Shown: positions 9,248-20,924, numbered from the stretch's first letter. The stretch is 64,000 nucleotides of DNA from Corynebacterium sp. P4-C1 (GCF_030503595.1 NZ_CP129966.1:434001-498000); one strand, 5' to 3'. The notes: generated by a model not told the origin, from the sequence alone. Translations and numbers: made by a program.

Positions 9248-9976
9248 ATGACAGGTGCACAACGGTCGACCGACGGTCAGACCCGCCAGCGCATCATGTC
9301 GTGCATGCTCCGCTCCGGCTCGACTACTGCAGCCAGCCTCGCGGACCAAGTTGGTCTCTCACCTGCCGGCGTACGCCGGCACATAGACAAGCTGCTCGAG
9401 TCCGAGCTCGTGGAGGCCTGCGACGCCCCCGCACAGTCCCCGTCGGGAAAGCCCTCCAGGGGGCGCCCGGCGCAGCACTACAGACTCACCGCCTCGGGGC
9501 GCGACCACTTCGGTAACGGTTACGACGAGCTCGCTCTCGCCGCCTTCGCCGAAGTGGAGGAAATCGGCGGCCGCGAAGCCGTCAAACGCCTGGCGCGCAA
9601 GAGGGCGGAGAGGCTGCTGGGGGCGGCGGGGGACGTCGATAAGCGAAATGCGCGTGAAAACGGTGGTTCCGACGCTGTCGAGGAAGCCGCAACCCACGTC
9701 GCGGACGCTTTCGCAGCCCATGGCTACGCCGCCGAAACGAACCACGTAGGCTCGGGTCTGCAACTGTGCCAGCATCACTGCCCGGTTCACGCGGTCGCCG
9801 CCGAGTACCCGGAAATCTGTGAGGCAGAGCACGAGTTAATTGCGGAACTGGTGGGCTCCACCGTCGCGCCGCTGGCCCTCATCGCCAATGGGGACGGCGT
9901 GTGCACGGCGCACATCAGTCTCGCAACGAGCACCCAAGCTGGAGGAAACACAATGCGAAAGGAGCGGAGACGATGA
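9248..9976 (+). CDS. sufR: Fe-S sensing repressor SufR
   Basis: ArsR/DeoR-like winged-helix regulator (242 residues) at the head of the suf operon. Seen: N-terminal [23 protein letters not shown] and C-terminal cysteines in LCQHHCPVH and EICEAE, matching the Fe-S ligands of SufR. The ATG at 9248 has AAAGGTGA upstream. The gene overlaps sufB by 4 bases (ATGA), so repressor and scaffold are translationally coupled. By family knowledge the cluster-bound form represses suf, and loss of the cluster under iron or oxidative stress derepresses it. One copy of the iterated word lies at 9635-9644, read as VDK. Confidence 0.93.
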   Translation: MTGAQRSTDGQTRQRIMSCMLRSGSTTAASLADQVGLSPAGVRRHIDKLLESELVEACDAPAQSPSGKPSRGRPAQHYRLTASGRDHFGNGYDELALAAFAEVEEIGGREAVKRLARKRAERLLGAAGDVDKRNARENGGSDAVEEAATHVADAFAAHGYAAETNHVGSGLQLCQHHCPVHAVAAEYPEICEAEHELIAELVGSTVAPLALIANGDGVCTAHISLATSTQAGGNTMRKERRR

Positions 9977-11418
9977 CTAGCACGACTCCCGCACCCGGCC
10001 TGGAAAAGCCGATGAACGACGATGAGATTATTGAGTCCATGGGCCCGTACAACTACGGGTGGCACGACTCCGACGAGGCTGGTTCCGTCGCCCGCCGCGG
10101 TCTCGACGAAGATGTTGTGCGCGAGATCTCTGCGGCCAAGAATGAGCCGGAGTGGATGCTCGAGCAGCGCCTGAAGGCGCTGGACATCTACAACAAGAAG
10201 CCTCTGCCGAACTGGGGTCCGGACCTGTCCGGCATCGACTTCGACCAGATCAAGTACTTCGTCCGCTCCACCGAGCAGCAGGCGACAAGCTGGGAAGATC
10301 TGCCGGAAGACATCAAGAACACCTACGACAAGCTGGGCATCCCGGAAGCCGAGAAGCAGCGCCTCGTCGCTGGTGTCGCCGCCCAGTACGAGTCCGAGGT
10401 CGTCTACCACAAGATCCGCGAGGATCTCGAAGAACAGGGTGTCATCTTCGTCGACACCGACACCGGCCTGCGCGAGTACCCGGAGCTGTTCGAGGAGTAC
10501 TTCGGTTCTGTCGTCCCGGCTGGCGACAACAAGTTCTCCGCGCTGAACGCGGCTGTGTGGTCCGGCGGCTCCTTCATCTACGTGCCCAAGGGCGTCCATG
10601 TGGAGATCCCGCTGCAGGCCTACTTCCGCATCAACACCGAGAACATGGGCCAGTTCGAGCGCACCCTCATCGTTGTCGACGAGGACGCTTACGTCCACTA
10701 CGTCGAGGGCTGCACCGCGCCGATCTACCAGTCCGACTCGCTGCACGCAGCAGTCGTGGAGATCATTGTGAAGAAGAACGCGCGCTGCCGCTACACCACG
10801 ATCCAGAACTGGTCCAACAACGTGTACAACCTGGTCACCCAGCGTGCCCGCGCCGAGGAAGGCGCCACCATGGAGTGGGTCGACGGCAACATCGGTTCCA
10901 AGGTGAACATGAAGTACCCGGCTGTCTGGATGACGGGCCCGAACGCCCGCGGCGAGGTCCTGTCCGCACAGTTCTGCGGCGAAGGCCAGACCCAGGACAC
11001 CGGTGCGAAGGTCGTCCACATGGCGCCGAACACCTCCTCCAACATCGTGTCCAAGTCCGTGTCCCGCAACGGCGGCCGCGCCGCCTACCGCGGCTTGGTG
11101 CAGATCAACGCCAACGCGAAGAACTCCACCTCGAACATCGAGTGCGATGCTCTGCTCGTGGACAACATCTCGCGCACGGACACCTACCCGTATAACGACA
11201 TCCGCAACGACCACGTGACCCTGGGCCACGAGGCGAAGGTGTCGAAGGTGAGCGAGGAGCAGCTGTTCTACCTCATGTCGCGCGGCATTTCCGAGGAAGA
11301 CGCGATGGCGATGATCGTCCGCGGCTTCATCGAGCCAATCGCGAAGGAGCTCCCGATGGAATACGCGCTGGAGCTCAACCGACTCATTGAACTGCAGATG
11401 GAAGGATCGGTGGGCTAA
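9973..11418 (+). CDS. sufB: Fe-S assembly scaffold SufB
   Basis: Subunit of the SufBCD scaffold on which [4Fe-4S] clusters are built (481 residues, the usual length, no intein). Seen: NYGWHD near the N-terminus, the beta-helix core with [16 protein letters not shown], and the C-terminal signature beginning [10 protein letters not shown] and ending LFYLMSRG. The ATG at 9973 overlaps the sufR stop. It acts with SufC and SufD encoded downstream. Confidence 0.97.
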   Translation: MTSTTPAPGLEKPMNDDEIIESMGPYNYGWHDSDEAGSVARRGLDEDVVREISAAKNEPEWMLEQRLKALDIYNKKPLPNWGPDLSGIDFDQIKYFVRSTEQQATSWEDLPEDIKNTYDKLGIPEAEKQRLVAGVAAQYESEVVYHKIREDLEEQGVIFVDTDTGLREYPELFEEYFGSVVPAGDNKFSALNAAVWSGGSFIYVPKGVHVEIPLQAYFRINTENMGQFERTLIVVDEDAYVHYVEGCTAPIYQSDSLHAAVVEIIVKKNARCRYTTIQNWSNNVYNLVTQRARAEEGATMEWVDGNIGSKVNMKYPAVWMTGPNARGEVLSAQFCGEGQTQDTGAKVVHMAPNTSSNIVSKSVSRNGGRAAYRGLVQINANAKNSTSNIECDALLVDNISRTDTYPYNDIRNDHVTLGHEAKVSKVSEEQLFYLMSRGISEEDAMAMIVRGFIEPIAKELPMEYALELNRLIELQMEGSVG

Positions 11419-11419
11419 A

Positions 11420-12601
11420 TTGACCGACACCGCTGTGAAGAAGGAGCGCGTGGGCAACGCGACCTTCCACGACAACAAGGGCGACCTGTTCGCCTCCTAC
11501 GACGTCAACGACTTCGAGGTGCCTCAGGGCCGCGACGAAGTCTGGCGCTTTGTCTCCCTGCGCCGTCTGCGCGGGCTGCACAACGGCAAGTTCGCCGAGC
11601 AGACCGACGCCCAGATCGAGGTCAACGCTCCGAGCGAGGTCACCGTCGAAGAGGCGCAGCGTGACGACGAACGCCTCAAGGCCGTCGCCGCCCCGACCGA
11701 CCGCATCGCCGCCCAGGCGTGGACGTCCATGCCGAACGCGACTGTCGTGACGGTTCCCGCGAAGGCTGAGCTGAGCGAGCCGATCGTCATTACCACAACC
11801 GGTGCGGGCGACGACGCCACCAGCTTCGCCGGCATCCACGTCGAGGTCGGGGAGTCTGCCACCGCGACCATCATCGTGCAGTACACCGGCTCCGGCACCC
11901 ACGCCGACAACGTCAACTTTGTCATCGGCGACAACGCCCACGTCAACGTCATCGTCGACGAGGAGTGGAACAACGATGCCGTCCACGTCGGTGCTCAGAG
12001 CATCGTCGTCGGCCGCGATGCCGTGCTGCGCCACACCGTGGCCACCTTTGGCGGCGAAGTCGTCCGCAACACCCCGCGCGTGAAGTACGCAGGCTCCGGC
12101 GGCGACGTCGAGCTGATCGGTGTGTACTACGCCGACGACGGCCAGTACATCGAGAACCGCCTCCTCGTGGACCACAACCACCCGTACTGCCGCTCCAACG
12201 TGCTGTACAAGGGTGCGCTCCAGGGCGACAAGGACTCCAAGCTCCCCGACGCACGCACCTGCTGGGTCGGCGACGTGCTCATCCGCTCCAACGCATCCGG
12301 CACGGAGACCTACGAGGCGAACCGCAATATCGTGCTCACCGACGGTGCCCGCGCCGACGCGATCCCGAACCTGGAGATCGAGACCGGCGACATCCCCGGT
12401 GCCGGCCACGCCGCCACCGTCGGCCGCTTCGACGAAGAGCAGCTGTTCTACCTCAAGTCCCGCGGCATCCCCGACGGGGAAGCCCGCCGTCTCATCGTCC
12501 GCGGCTTCTTCAACGAGGTGCTTAACCGCATCCCGGTCGAGTCCGTGCGCGAAGAGCTGATCAACCGCGTGTCCGGAGAGCTCGAGCAGGTCAACCTCTA
12601 A
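11420..12601 (+). CDS. sufD: Fe-S assembly protein SufD
   Basis: Partner of SufB in the SufBC2D complex, 393 residues. Seen: a beta-helix core and the C-terminal SufB/D signature DARTCWVGDVLIRSNASG followed by GAGHAATVGRFDEEQLFYL, with the conserved His. The start is taken as the TTG at 11420, one base after the sufB stop codon; it gives MTDTAVKKERVG and the expected family length, whereas the upstream frame runs back into sufB. Confidence 0.94.
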   Translation: MTDTAVKKERVGNATFHDNKGDLFASYDVNDFEVPQGRDEVWRFVSLRRLRGLHNGKFAEQTDAQIEVNAPSEVTVEEAQRDDERLKAVAAPTDRIAAQAWTSMPNATVVTVPAKAELSEPIVITTTGAGDDATSFAGIHVEVGESATATIIVQYTGSGTHADNVNFVIGDNAHVNVIVDEEWNNDAVHVGAQSIVVGRDAVLRHTVATFGGEVVRNTPRVKYAGSGGDVELIGVYYADDGQYIENRLLVDHNHPYCRSNVLYKGALQGDKDSKLPDARTCWVGDVLIRSNASGTETYEANRNIVLTDGARADAIPNLEIETGDIPGAGHAATVGRFDEEQLFYLKSRGIPDGEARRLIVRGFFNEVLNRIPVESVREELINRVSGELEQVNL

Positions 12602-12652
12602 GGCCCTTGGCTTAAGGCAACACCCTTTTAAAACGAAAGAGAAAAGAGTTCT

Positions 12653-13408
12653 ATGTCTACCCTGGAAATCAAGAACCTCCACGCCTCGGTCCTCCCGCTC
12701 GAGGAAGGCCAGGATCCCACCCCGATCCTCAAGGGCGTCAATCTGACCATCAACTCCGGCGAGACCCACGCCATCATGGGCCCGAACGGCTCCGGCAAGT
12801 CCACGCTGGCGTACACCCTCTCCGGCCACCCGTCCTACGAGGTGACCGAGGGCGAGGTGCTACTCGACGGCGAGAACATCCTCGAGATGGAAGTCGACGA
12901 GCGCGCACGCGCCGGTCTCTTCTTGGCCATGCAGTACCCGGTCGAGGTCCCGGGTGTCTCCTCCTCGAACTTCATGCGCTCCGCTGTCACCGCCGTCCGC
13001 GGCGAGGCACCGAAGCTGCGCGAGTGGGTGCAGGAGCTCAACCAGGCCCGTGACGACCTGAAGATCGACCCGTCGTTCAGCGAGCGTGCTGTCAACGAAG
13101 GCTTCTCCGGCGGCGAGAAGAAGCGCCACGAGGTCATGCAGCTGTCCCTGATGAAGCCGAAGTTCGCCGTCATGGACGAGACCGACTCCGGCCTGGACGT
13201 CGACGCACTGCGCATCGTCTCCGAGGGCATTAACCGCTACCAGGAGGAGACCAACGGCGGCATCCTCATGATCACCCACTACCAGCGCATCCTGAACTAC
13301 GTGAAGCCGGACCACGTGCACATCTTCGCTGACGGCGTGATCAAGCACACCGGTGGTTTCGAGCTCGCTGAGAAGCTCGAGGCCGAGGGCTACGACGCTT
13401 TCGTCTAA
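12653..13408 (+). CDS. sufC: Fe-S assembly ATPase SufC
   Basis: ABC-type ATPase of 251 residues that drives the SufBCD scaffold. Seen: Walker [10 protein letters not shown], signature [10 protein letters not shown] (the SufC variant of LSGGQ), Walker [13 protein letters not shown] and H-loop ITHYQRIL. The ATG at 12653 has an A/G-rich GAAAGAGAAAAGAG leader. A strong hairpin terminator follows 10 bases after the stop. Confidence 0.97.
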   Translation: MSTLEIKNLHASVLPLEEGQDPTPILKGVNLTINSGETHAIMGPNGSGKSTLAYTLSGHPSYEVTEGEVLLDGENILEMEVDERARAGLFLAMQYPVEVPGVSSSNFMRSAVTAVRGEAPKLREWVQELNQARDDLKIDPSFSERAVNEGFSGGEKKRHEVMQLSLMKPKFAVMDETDSGLDVDALRIVSEGINRYQEETNGGILMITHYQRILNYVKPDHVHIFADGVIKHTGGFELAEKLEAEGYDAFV

Positions 13409-13418
13409 ACTCCACCCG

Positions 13419-13452
13419 ACGGCCGGCCGCACCTTGAGCCGGCCGTTTTTCT
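13419..13452 (+). terminator. Intrinsic terminator between sufC and sufS
   Basis: A 9-bp perfect stem, ACGGCCGGC (13419-13427) with GCCGGCCGT (13438-13446), a 10-base loop and a TTTTTCTTT run. It lies inside the suf operon, 10 bases after the sufC stop. Confidence 0.85.
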
Positions 13453-13470
13453 TTCCCACCAAACACCTAA

Positions 13471-14754
<1,284 letters not shown>

Positions 14755-14822
14755 CACCGTTGCAGCCTGGGGAAGCACCGGAATATTTCAAAGGTAGAAA
14801 GCCAAGGTAGGAAGATAAGAGC

Positions 14823-15290
14823 ATGAACCTGGAGTCGATGTACCAAGAGGTCATCCTCGACCACTACAAGAACCCGCAAAATGCCGGCCTGCGCGATCCT
14901 TACGAGGCAGAGGTCCACCACGTCAACCCGTCCTGCGGCGACGAGCTGACGCTCCGGGTGCACTTGTCCGAGGACGGCAAGACGGTCGAGGACATCTCGT
15001 ATGACGCGGAGGGATGCTCGATCTCGCAGGCGTCGACAAGCGTGCTCACCGAGGAAGTGATCGGCCTGCCGGTCGCTGAGGCGATGAAGAAGCTCGACGC
15101 CTTCGAAGAGATGATCACCTGCAAGGGCGAGAAGGAAGGCGACGCGGAGATGATCGGCGACGGCATCGCTTTCGCCGGCGTGGCTAAATTCCCGGCTCGC
15201 GTGAAGTGCGCGCTGCTCGGCTGGAAAGCGTTCCAGGCCGCCACCAGCGATGCCATCACCGAGCTTGAAAACAACCAGACCAAGGAGTGA
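14823..15290 (+). CDS. sufU: Sulfur-relay protein SufU
   Basis: Zinc-dependent sulfur acceptor of SufS (155 residues). Seen: three conserved Cys in NPSCGDEL, EGCSISQAS and RVKCALLGWK, and the SufU-type insertion between the second and third Cys that separates it from IscU scaffolds. It lies 68 bases after sufS. Confidence 0.95.
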   Translation: MNLESMYQEVILDHYKNPQNAGLRDPYEAEVHHVNPSCGDELTLRVHLSEDGKTVEDISYDAEGCSISQASTSVLTEEVIGLPVAEAMKKLDAFEEMITCKGEKEGDAEMIGDGIAFAGVAKFPARVKCALLGWKAFQAATSDAITELENNQTKE

Positions 15291-15294
15291 CATC

Positions 15295-15708
15295 ATGACC
15301 ACACCGAACGAATCCGACGCGACACGCGAGTCGGCCTCCAGCTTCGACGGCCCGGGCGAGCGCCCCGAGCAGACGGAAGAGCAGATCCAGCTCGCCGCCG
15401 ACGTCGCCGAGTACCTCCACGACGTGATCGACCCCGAGCTGGGCATCAACGTCGTCGACTTGGGCCTCGTCTATGACATCTGGATCGAGGAGGAAGCCGA
15501 CAAGAAGCGCGCCGTGATCAACATGACGCTGACTTCCCCGGCGTGCCCGCTCACCGACGTGATCGAGGAGCAGGCCGAGCAGGCCGCCGTCGGTTCCGGT
15601 ACCGTCGACGCGATCACCCTCAACTGGGTCTGGATGCCACCGTGGGGCCCGCACATGATTACCGAGGAGGGCCGCGAGCAGCTCCGCGCACTCGGCTTTG
15701 CGGTCTAG
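15295..15708 (+). CDS. sufT: SufT / MIP18-family Fe-S protein
   Basis: DUF59 (MIP18) protein of 137 residues, implicated in Fe-S protein maturation. Seen: DPELGINVVDLGLVYDI and TSPACPLTDVIEEQ with the conserved Cys. The ATG at 15295 lies 4 bases after the sufU stop and closes the suf cluster. Confidence 0.93.
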   Translation: MTTPNESDATRESASSFDGPGERPEQTEEQIQLAADVAEYLHDVIDPELGINVVDLGLVYDIWIEEEADKKRAVINMTLTSPACPLTDVIEEQAEQAAVGSGTVDAITLNWVWMPPWGPHMITEEGREQLRALGFAV

Positions 15709-15731
15709 TGATTCTGGTTTGACCACAGCGG

Positions 15732-15737
15732 TACACT
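15732..15737 (+). promoter_or_regulatory. -10 hexamer TACACT, probable leaderless start
   Basis: TACACT ends 8 bases before the GTG of the ABC-F gene, with no ribosome-binding site between them. Confidence 0.55.
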
Positions 15738-15745
15738 GACCCGTT

Positions 15746-17374
15746 GTGATTGTCACGAACGACCTCGAAGTCCGCGTCGGCGCACGCACTCTGCTCAACG
15801 CACCCGGCCAGCACCTGCGCGTGCAGCCGGGCGACCGCATCGGACTTGTCGGCCGCAACGGTGCTGGCAAGACCACGACAATGCGCATCCTGGCGGGGGA
15901 GACCGAGCCGTATGGCGGGTCGGTGACCCGCTCCGGCGAGATCGGCTACCTGCCGCAGGACTCACGAGAGGGCAATATCGAGCAGACCGCCCGCGACCGT
16001 GTTCTGTCCGCCCGCGGGCTCGACCAGATCCGTTCCTCTATGGAACGGCAGCAGGAGATCATGGAGGTCGAGGACGGGGCGAAGCGCGACGCCGCGATCT
16101 CCAAGTACTCACGTCTCGAGGAGCGTTTCCACTCGCTCGGCGGATACGAAGCCGACGCTGAGGCGGCACAGATTTGCGACAACCTCGGCTTGCCGGACCG
16201 TATTCTGGACCAGCAGCTCAAAACGCTGTCGGGCGGCCAGCGCCGACGCGTGGAACTCGCCCAGATCCTTTTCGCCGCCAACGACGGCGCGGGCAAGTCC
16301 ACGACTACCTTGCTTCTCGACGAGCCCACAAACCACCTCGACGCCGACTCGATCACTTGGCTGCGCGAGTTCCTCTCCAAGCACGAGGGCGGTCTCATCA
16401 TGATCTCCCACGACGTCGAGCTTCTCGATGCCGTCTGCAACAAGGTCTGGTTCCTCGATGCCGTCCGCGGCGAAGCAGATGTTTACAACATGGGCTTCGC
16501 CAAGTACAAGGACGCCCGCGCCGAGGACGAGGCGCGCCGCCGCCGTGAACGCGCCAACGCAGAGAAGAAGGCGTCCGCCCTGCAGAAGCAAGCTGCCAAG
16601 CTCGGTGCGAAAGCCACAAAGGCAGCGGCCGCGAAGCAGATGCTCGCCCGCGCCGACCGCATGATGAACGAGCTCGACGAGGTCCGAGTGGCGGACAAGG
16701 TGGCGTCGATCAGCTTTCCTGAGCCCGCGCCGTGCGGAAAGACTCCGCTATTCGGCAAGGGCCTGACCAAAATGTACGGGTCGCTGGAGGTCTTCGCGGG
16801 GGTGGACTTGGCGATCGACAAGGGGTCCCGCGTGGTCGTTCTGGGCACCAACGGTGCCGGAAAGACGACGCTGCTCAAGCTCCTCGCGGGCGTTGAGCGC
16901 ACCGACGGCGAGGGCGGCCTTGTCACCGGCCACGGCCTGAAGATCGGTTATTTCGCCCAGGAGCACGACACCATCGACGGCGACAAGACTGTTTGGGAGA
17001 ACACCATCGAAGCGTGCCCCGACGCTGGCCAGCAGGACCTGCGCGGCCTGCTCGGCGCATTCATGTTCTCCGGCGACAAGCTCGAGCAGCCTGCCGGCAC
17101 GCTCTCCGGCGGTGAGAAGACGCGACTCGCCCTGGCCACGCTCGTCTCCTCCCGCGCCAATGTGCTGCTTCTCGACGAGCCCACCAACAACCTCGACCCC
17201 CAATCCCGCGAGCAGGTCCTTGACGCGCTGAAGACCTACACCGGCGCCGTTGTTCTGGTCACCCACGATCCAGGCGCGGTGCGCGCCCTCGAACCGGAAC
17301 GCGTGATCATCATGCCGGAAGGCGACGAGGACATCTGGAGCGACGAATACATGGAGATCGTCGAACTCGCCTAA
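15746..17374 (+). CDS. ABC-F family ATPase
   Basis: Soluble protein of 542 residues with two ABC domains and no membrane part, as in ribosome-associated ABC-F factors. Seen: Walker A GRNGAGKTTT and GTNGAGKTTL, signatures LSGGQRRRVELAQ and LSGGEKTRLALA, two Walker B LLLDEPTN motifs, and a basic Ala/Lys/Arg-rich linker between the domains. The family acts on translating ribosomes; whether this copy gives antibiotic resistance cannot be said. The GTG start has a -10 hexamer 8 bases upstream, suggesting a leaderless mRNA separate from suf. Confidence 0.92.
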   Translation: MIVTNDLEVRVGARTLLNAPGQHLRVQPGDRIGLVGRNGAGKTTTMRILAGETEPYGGSVTRSGEIGYLPQDSREGNIEQTARDRVLSARGLDQIRSSMERQQEIMEVEDGAKRDAAISKYSRLEERFHSLGGYEADAEAAQICDNLGLPDRILDQQLKTLSGGQRRRVELAQILFAANDGAGKSTTTLLLDEPTNHLDADSITWLREFLSKHEGGLIMISHDVELLDAVCNKVWFLDAVRGEADVYNMGFAKYKDARAEDEARRRRERANAEKKASALQKQAAKLGAKATKAAAAKQMLARADRMMNELDEVRVADKVASISFPEPAPCGKTPLFGKGLTKMYGSLEVFAGVDLAIDKGSRVVVLGTNGAGKTTLLKLLAGVERTDGEGGLVTGHGLKIGYFAQEHDTIDGDKTVWENTIEACPDAGQQDLRGLLGAFMFSGDKLEQPAGTLSGGEKTRLALATLVSSRANVLLLDEPTNNLDPQSREQVLDALKTYTGAVVLVTHDPGAVRALEPERVIIMPEGDEDIWSDEYMEIVELA

Positions 17375-17380
17375 GAGTTT

Positions 17381-17390
17381 GCTTGTCGAC
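17381..17390 (-). repeat. Variant copy of the iterated word (GTCGACAAGC)
   Basis: It begins 7 bases after the ABC-F stop codon, in intergenic DNA, and reads GTCGACAAGC on the minus strand, a one-base variant of the iterated word. Confidence 0.6.
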
Positions 17391-17526
17391 GCGTGGATCT
17401 CGATCACACCGCCTCCATCCCCGCCTGGGGAAATGCGCAGGAGAACCGCTGAAAATGCAATCTAAATCCACGGCGGTCAAAAGCTGCGTACTCGGGGTGG
17501 AACGGCAGCCCACGAAAGAGCCGAAT

Positions 17527-17787
17527 ATGATTGGACGCATGAATCCGATTGACTCTGTCTTGGAAGCCTGGAAGTCCCTGAGCAAGGAAGAGAAGACTGC
17601 CGCCGGAATTCTCGGCGCGGTCGACACCGCCGCGAAGGGCATCGCCCTGTGGGATCTCGCCCGTACCGATGCGGAGCGTCTGCGCGGCCCGAAGTGGTTC
17701 TGGACCACTTTCATCGGTGTGGCCAACACGATCGGCTGGGCGAGCTACTTCACCGTGGGCAAGAAGCGCGACGGCAAGAAGAACTAG
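17527..17787 (+). CDS. Small conserved membrane-associated protein (PLDc_N-like)
   Basis: 86-residue protein. An amphipathic first half (SVLEAWKSLSKEEKTAAGIL) is followed by GPKWFWTTFIGVANTIGWASYFTVGKK, which has the W-x-x-F-I-G...G-x-x-x-Y-F-x-x-G-K pattern of the PLDc_N (phospholipase D N-terminal-like) membrane segment. A basic tail GKKRDGKKN ends it. The start is the ATG at 17527; a second ATG at 17539 (MNPIDS) is equally possible. Its function is unknown. Confidence 0.75.
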   Translation: MIGRMNPIDSVLEAWKSLSKEEKTAAGILGAVDTAAKGIALWDLARTDAERLRGPKWFWTTFIGVANTIGWASYFTVGKKRDGKKN

Positions 17788-17809
17788 TCAGGTCCTGCCC
17801 CGCGCCGCG

Positions 17810-19180
17810 CTAATTGCGGAACCCGTGCACCGGCGCGGGAATGAACCCGCCGCGCTCGATGAATGGCGCGTTGGACACTTCGCTAACCGGAATGACCGGG
17901 GCGTATCCGAGAAGACCACCGAAGTTCACCTCATCGCCGGGCTTTGTGCCCGGCACAGGAATGAGGCGGGCGGCGGTGGTCTTATGGTTCATCACACCGA
18001 TAGCGGCTTCGTCGGCGATCATGCCCGCGATGGACGCAGCAGAGGTGTCGCCGGGGATGGCGATCATGTCGAAGCCCACGGAGCAGATCGATGTCATCGC
18101 TTCGAGCTTGTCCAGTGAAATGGCACCGGAACGGACCGCATCGATCATGCCCTGGTCTTCGGAGACGGGGATGAAAGAACCGGAGAGACCGCCGACGCGG
18201 GAGCAGGCCATCATGCCGCCTTTCTTGACGGCGTCGTTAAGCAATGCGAGCGCGGCTGTCGTGCCGTGCGTGCCCACTTGGTTGAGGCCCATGTGCTCGA
18301 GGATGTGGGCGACGGAATCGCCGACCTCCGCGGTGGGGGCGAGGGAGAGATCCACAATGCCGAAGGGCACGCCGAGCCGTTCCGCAGCGAGGTTGCCGAC
18401 GAGCTGACCGGCGCGGGTGATCTTGAACGCGGCCTTCTTGATTTCTTCGGCGACCTCGTTGAGGCTCTTCCCGGCAAGGGGCGTGATGGCGCGGTCCACC
18501 ACGCCAGGGCCCGAGACGCCAACGGACACGACGGCGTCCGGTTCCTCGATACCGTGGAATGCGCCCGCCATGAACGGGTTGTCGCCGACGGCGTTGGCGA
18601 AGACAACGAGCTTGGCGCATGCGATGGAGGAGTCGTCGGCTGTGCGGGCAGCGGCATCCTTGATCACTTCGCCCATAGTCTTCACGGCATCCATATTGAT
18701 GCCTGCGCGCGACGATGCGACGTTGACGGAACCGCAGACGAAGCTGGTCTCAGACAATGCCTCGGGGATGGACCGGATGAGGCGCGAATCGGCCTCGGTC
18801 GCGCCCTTTTCCACGAGGGCGGAGTAGCCGCCGATGAAGTTCACACCCAGCTCGGTCGCCGCGCGGTCGAGGGCGCGGGCGATGTCGGCGGGGTTGCCGT
18901 CCACACCCGCTGCGACGAGCGCAATGGGGGAGACGGACACGCGCTTATTCACGATCGGGATGCCGAGTTCGCGCTCAATGCCCTCGCAGACTTCGACGAG
19001 ACGGGCGGCGCGGGCGGTGACACGGTCGTAGACGGTCTCCGCAGTCGCTTCCATCGTGGCGCGCGTGCACCCGATGAGCGAGATGCCCATGGTGACGGTG
19101 CGGATGTCGAGGCGGTAGTCCTCGATCATCGAGATGACGTCGACGATGCTGGCTGCCTTGAAGTTGAGCTCGTTGGCCAC
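17810..19180 (-). CDS. PFL-family protein, UPF0210 (DUF711)
   Basis: 456-residue member of UPF0210, a pyruvate-formate-lyase-fold family of unknown reaction. Seen: NATVxRIG-like N-terminal region, ARIDACARR-type region around INMDAVKTM, and a Gly-rich C-terminus. The GTG at 19180 lies 3 bases after the ACT-domain gene, and this two-gene order is conserved across many bacteria, suggesting that the ACT protein senses a ligand for this enzyme. Confidence 0.93.
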   Translation of the reverse strand: MANELNFKAASIVDVISMIEDYRLDIRTVTMGISLIGCTRATMEATAETVYDRVTARAARLVEVCEGIERELGIPIVNKRVSVSPIALVAAGVDGNPADIARALDRAATELGVNFIGGYSALVEKGATEADSRLIRSIPEALSETSFVCGSVNVASSRAGINMDAVKTMGEVIKDAAARTADDSSIACAKLVVFANAVGDNPFMAGAFHGIEEPDAVVSVGVSGPGVVDRAITPLAGKSLNEVAEEIKKAAFKITRAGQLVGNLAAERLGVPFGIVDLSLAPTAEVGDSVAHILEHMGLNQVGTHGTTAALALLNDAVKKGGMMACSRVGGLSGSFIPVSEDQGMIDAVRSGAISLDKLEAMTSICSVGFDMIAIPGDTSAASIAGMIADEAAIGVMNHKTTAARLIPVPGTKPGDEVNFGGLLGYAPVIPVSEVSNAPFIERGGFIPAPVHGFRN

Positions 19181-19183
19181 CGG

Positions 19184-19453
19184 CTACACCTCGTTCATGG
19201 CGGTGAACAGGGCTTCCGACTGGACGCGGATGTCCACACCCAGCCCCTTGCCGAGTTCAATCATGTCGTCCTGCATACCGGCGAGGTCGAAGCCCTCGGA
19301 GGGGAGTTCTGCGCGGAGGACCATGGTGAAGAAGTCGTCCATGATCGTCTGGGAGACATCGACGATGTTGAGACCGTGGTCGGCGACCGCCTTGGACACG
19401 CCGGCGATGATGCCGACACGGTCGGGTCCCGTGGTGGTGATGATCGCGTACAT
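19184..19453 (-). CDS. ACT-domain protein, UPF0237
   Basis: 89-residue single ACT domain: MYAIITTTGPDRVGIIAGVS is the ligand-loop pattern of free-standing ACT proteins. It precedes the UPF0210 gene by 3 bases in one transcription unit. The ligand is unknown. Confidence 0.93.
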   Translation of the reverse strand: MYAIITTTGPDRVGIIAGVSKAVADHGLNIVDVSQTIMDDFFTMVLRAELPSEGFDLAGMQDDMIELGKGLGVDIRVQSEALFTAMNEV

Positions 19454-19508
19454 GGTACCTATCCTACGGCCCAGACACGCCGCGCCAGACATGACTAGCG
19501 TGGGGAGC

Positions 19509-20195
19509 ATGGCTACTAAGGAAAATCTGGAAAATCTGCAAAAAACGTCCAAGTTCGTCCTCGTCCTCGGGGCGGGCGGCAACGTTTCCAAGCACACGGT
19601 GCCGCTGCTCATCGAGTCGGGGCACAAGGTCGCGGCGCTCGTGCGCAATCCGGACCACGCGCAGCCGCTTATCGACGCCGGAGCAACCCCGATCATCCAG
19701 GACCTCACCACCCTCGATGAGGAGGGCTGGGCCCGCCTGATCACTCCGTTCGATGCGGTGGTGTGGTCCGCTGGCGCAGGAGGCGGCAGCGCAGAGCGCA
19801 CCTACGCGGTGGACCGCGATGCGGCGCTGAAAGCGGTCGACGCACTAGAGGAACTGGGGGAGTTCGCCCCGCACTTCGTCATGGTGTCTTATGCGGGTGC
19901 GTCGGAGGCCACGGCAGAGGACGACGGGGGATCGTGGTACGCGTACGTGGAGGCGAAGAAGGACGTCGATAAGCGTCTTCTGGCCTCGGAACTGCCGTAC
20001 ACGATTCTGGGGCCGACGCGTCTGACCGATGAGCCGTCGAGGGGCCTGCACGTGCTGACGGAGCTGCGCAACGCGGAGTCGACGACATCGCGCGAGCTTG
20101 TCGCCCAAGTGATTGTCGAAGCTGTCGACCGGGGCGGGCTCGAGCCGAACCCCTTCGAATTCGAGGACGGCGACACCCCAGCGTCCGAGATCTAG
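19509..20195 (+). CDS. NAD(P)-binding Rossmann protein (atypical SDR)
   Basis: 228 residues. The N-terminal FVLVLGAGGNVSKHTVPLL is a Rossmann nucleotide-binding loop, followed by LVRNPDHAQPLIDAGA and the late-strand motif LPYTILGPTRLTDEP, as in the SDR_a5/NmrA-like group. No classical YxxxK is clear, so a redox role is not certain. The ATG at 19509 has GGGGAG upstream. Two exact copies of the iterated word are inside the gene (19677-19686, 19965-19974), read in different frames. Confidence 0.85.
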   Translation: MATKENLENLQKTSKFVLVLGAGGNVSKHTVPLLIESGHKVAALVRNPDHAQPLIDAGATPIIQDLTTLDEEGWARLITPFDAVVWSAGAGGGSAERTYAVDRDAALKAVDALEELGEFAPHFVMVSYAGASEATAEDDGGSWYAYVEAKKDVDKRLLASELPYTILGPTRLTDEPSRGLHVLTELRNAESTTSRELVAQVIVEAVDRGGLEPNPFEFEDGDTPASEI

Positions 20196-20198
20196 GAC

Positions 20199-20924
20199 CT
20201 AGTTCACGCCGCAGTACGCCACGAAGCGCCGCATCAGCTCGTGCGCGTACTCGGTGTCCACGCCGGGCAGTGAGGCGACAATGGTGTCGTACTCAGCGGC
20301 GGGGAAATAGCCGTAGTCGTAGAAGAAATCCATCCGGGCCTTCATGGCCGCATGGTCCATTTCGGCGTGGAATTGCGTGGCCCAGACGTGGTCGCGGTAA
20401 CGGACAATCTGCACCGGACAGGTCGGGCCGGCGGCGAGAAGTTCCAGGGCCGCCGGATGGGGCTCGGCGTTTTCAGTGTGCCCGGTCAGTGCCGTGAATT
20501 CCTCCGGCAATCCGGCCACGATCGGGTCGTTCTCGGCGGCGGGGAGCAGCTCCACAGCTGTCGGACCTGCGGCCTCCGGGTGGGTGTGCGCCACAGTTCC
20601 GCCGGTGTGGTGGGTCAGCCAACTCAATCCGAAACAGACGAAGAAGACAGGCAGCGGGCCTTCGGCGACTTCGCTGAGGATCGCGTCCACGTGGCGCTGC
20701 CAGGGGGACCACTCGGCGTTGGTGATGTTGAGGGAGCTGCCGCCGACGATGATCCCGGAAAAACCGTCGAGGCTGCCTAGGGGGGTGTGCTCGTCGGGAA
20801 TCATTAGGCGCTCGACCTGTTCGGGAGAAAGTCCGGTGGCGTTCAGGACGTCGTTGTATTCGGCCTTTGACACGTCGGGGCCGATCGCGCCGTCGCGGAG
20901 TGACAGGAAGAGCAGACGAGACAT
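20199..20924 (-). CDS. Class I glutamine amidotransferase domain protein
   Basis: 241-residue free-standing GATase. Seen: the nucleophile elbow VFFVCFGLSWL with Cys, and the catalytic His in WATQFHAEMD. It resembles the GMP-synthase-like GATase that follows acnR downstream of acn in C. glutamicum. Here it follows acn directly across a terminator and acnR is absent. The substrate is unknown. Confidence 0.88.
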   Translation of the reverse strand: MSRLLFLSLRDGAIGPDVSKAEYNDVLNATGLSPEQVERLMIPDEHTPLGSLDGFSGIIVGGSSLNITNAEWSPWQRHVDAILSEVAEGPLPVFFVCFGLSWLTHHTGGTVAHTHPEAAGPTAVELLPAAENDPIVAGLPEEFTALTGHTENAEPHPAALELLAAGPTCPVQIVRYRDHVWATQFHAEMDHAAMKARMDFFYDYGYFPAAEYDTIVASLPGVDTEYAHELMRRFVAYCGVN

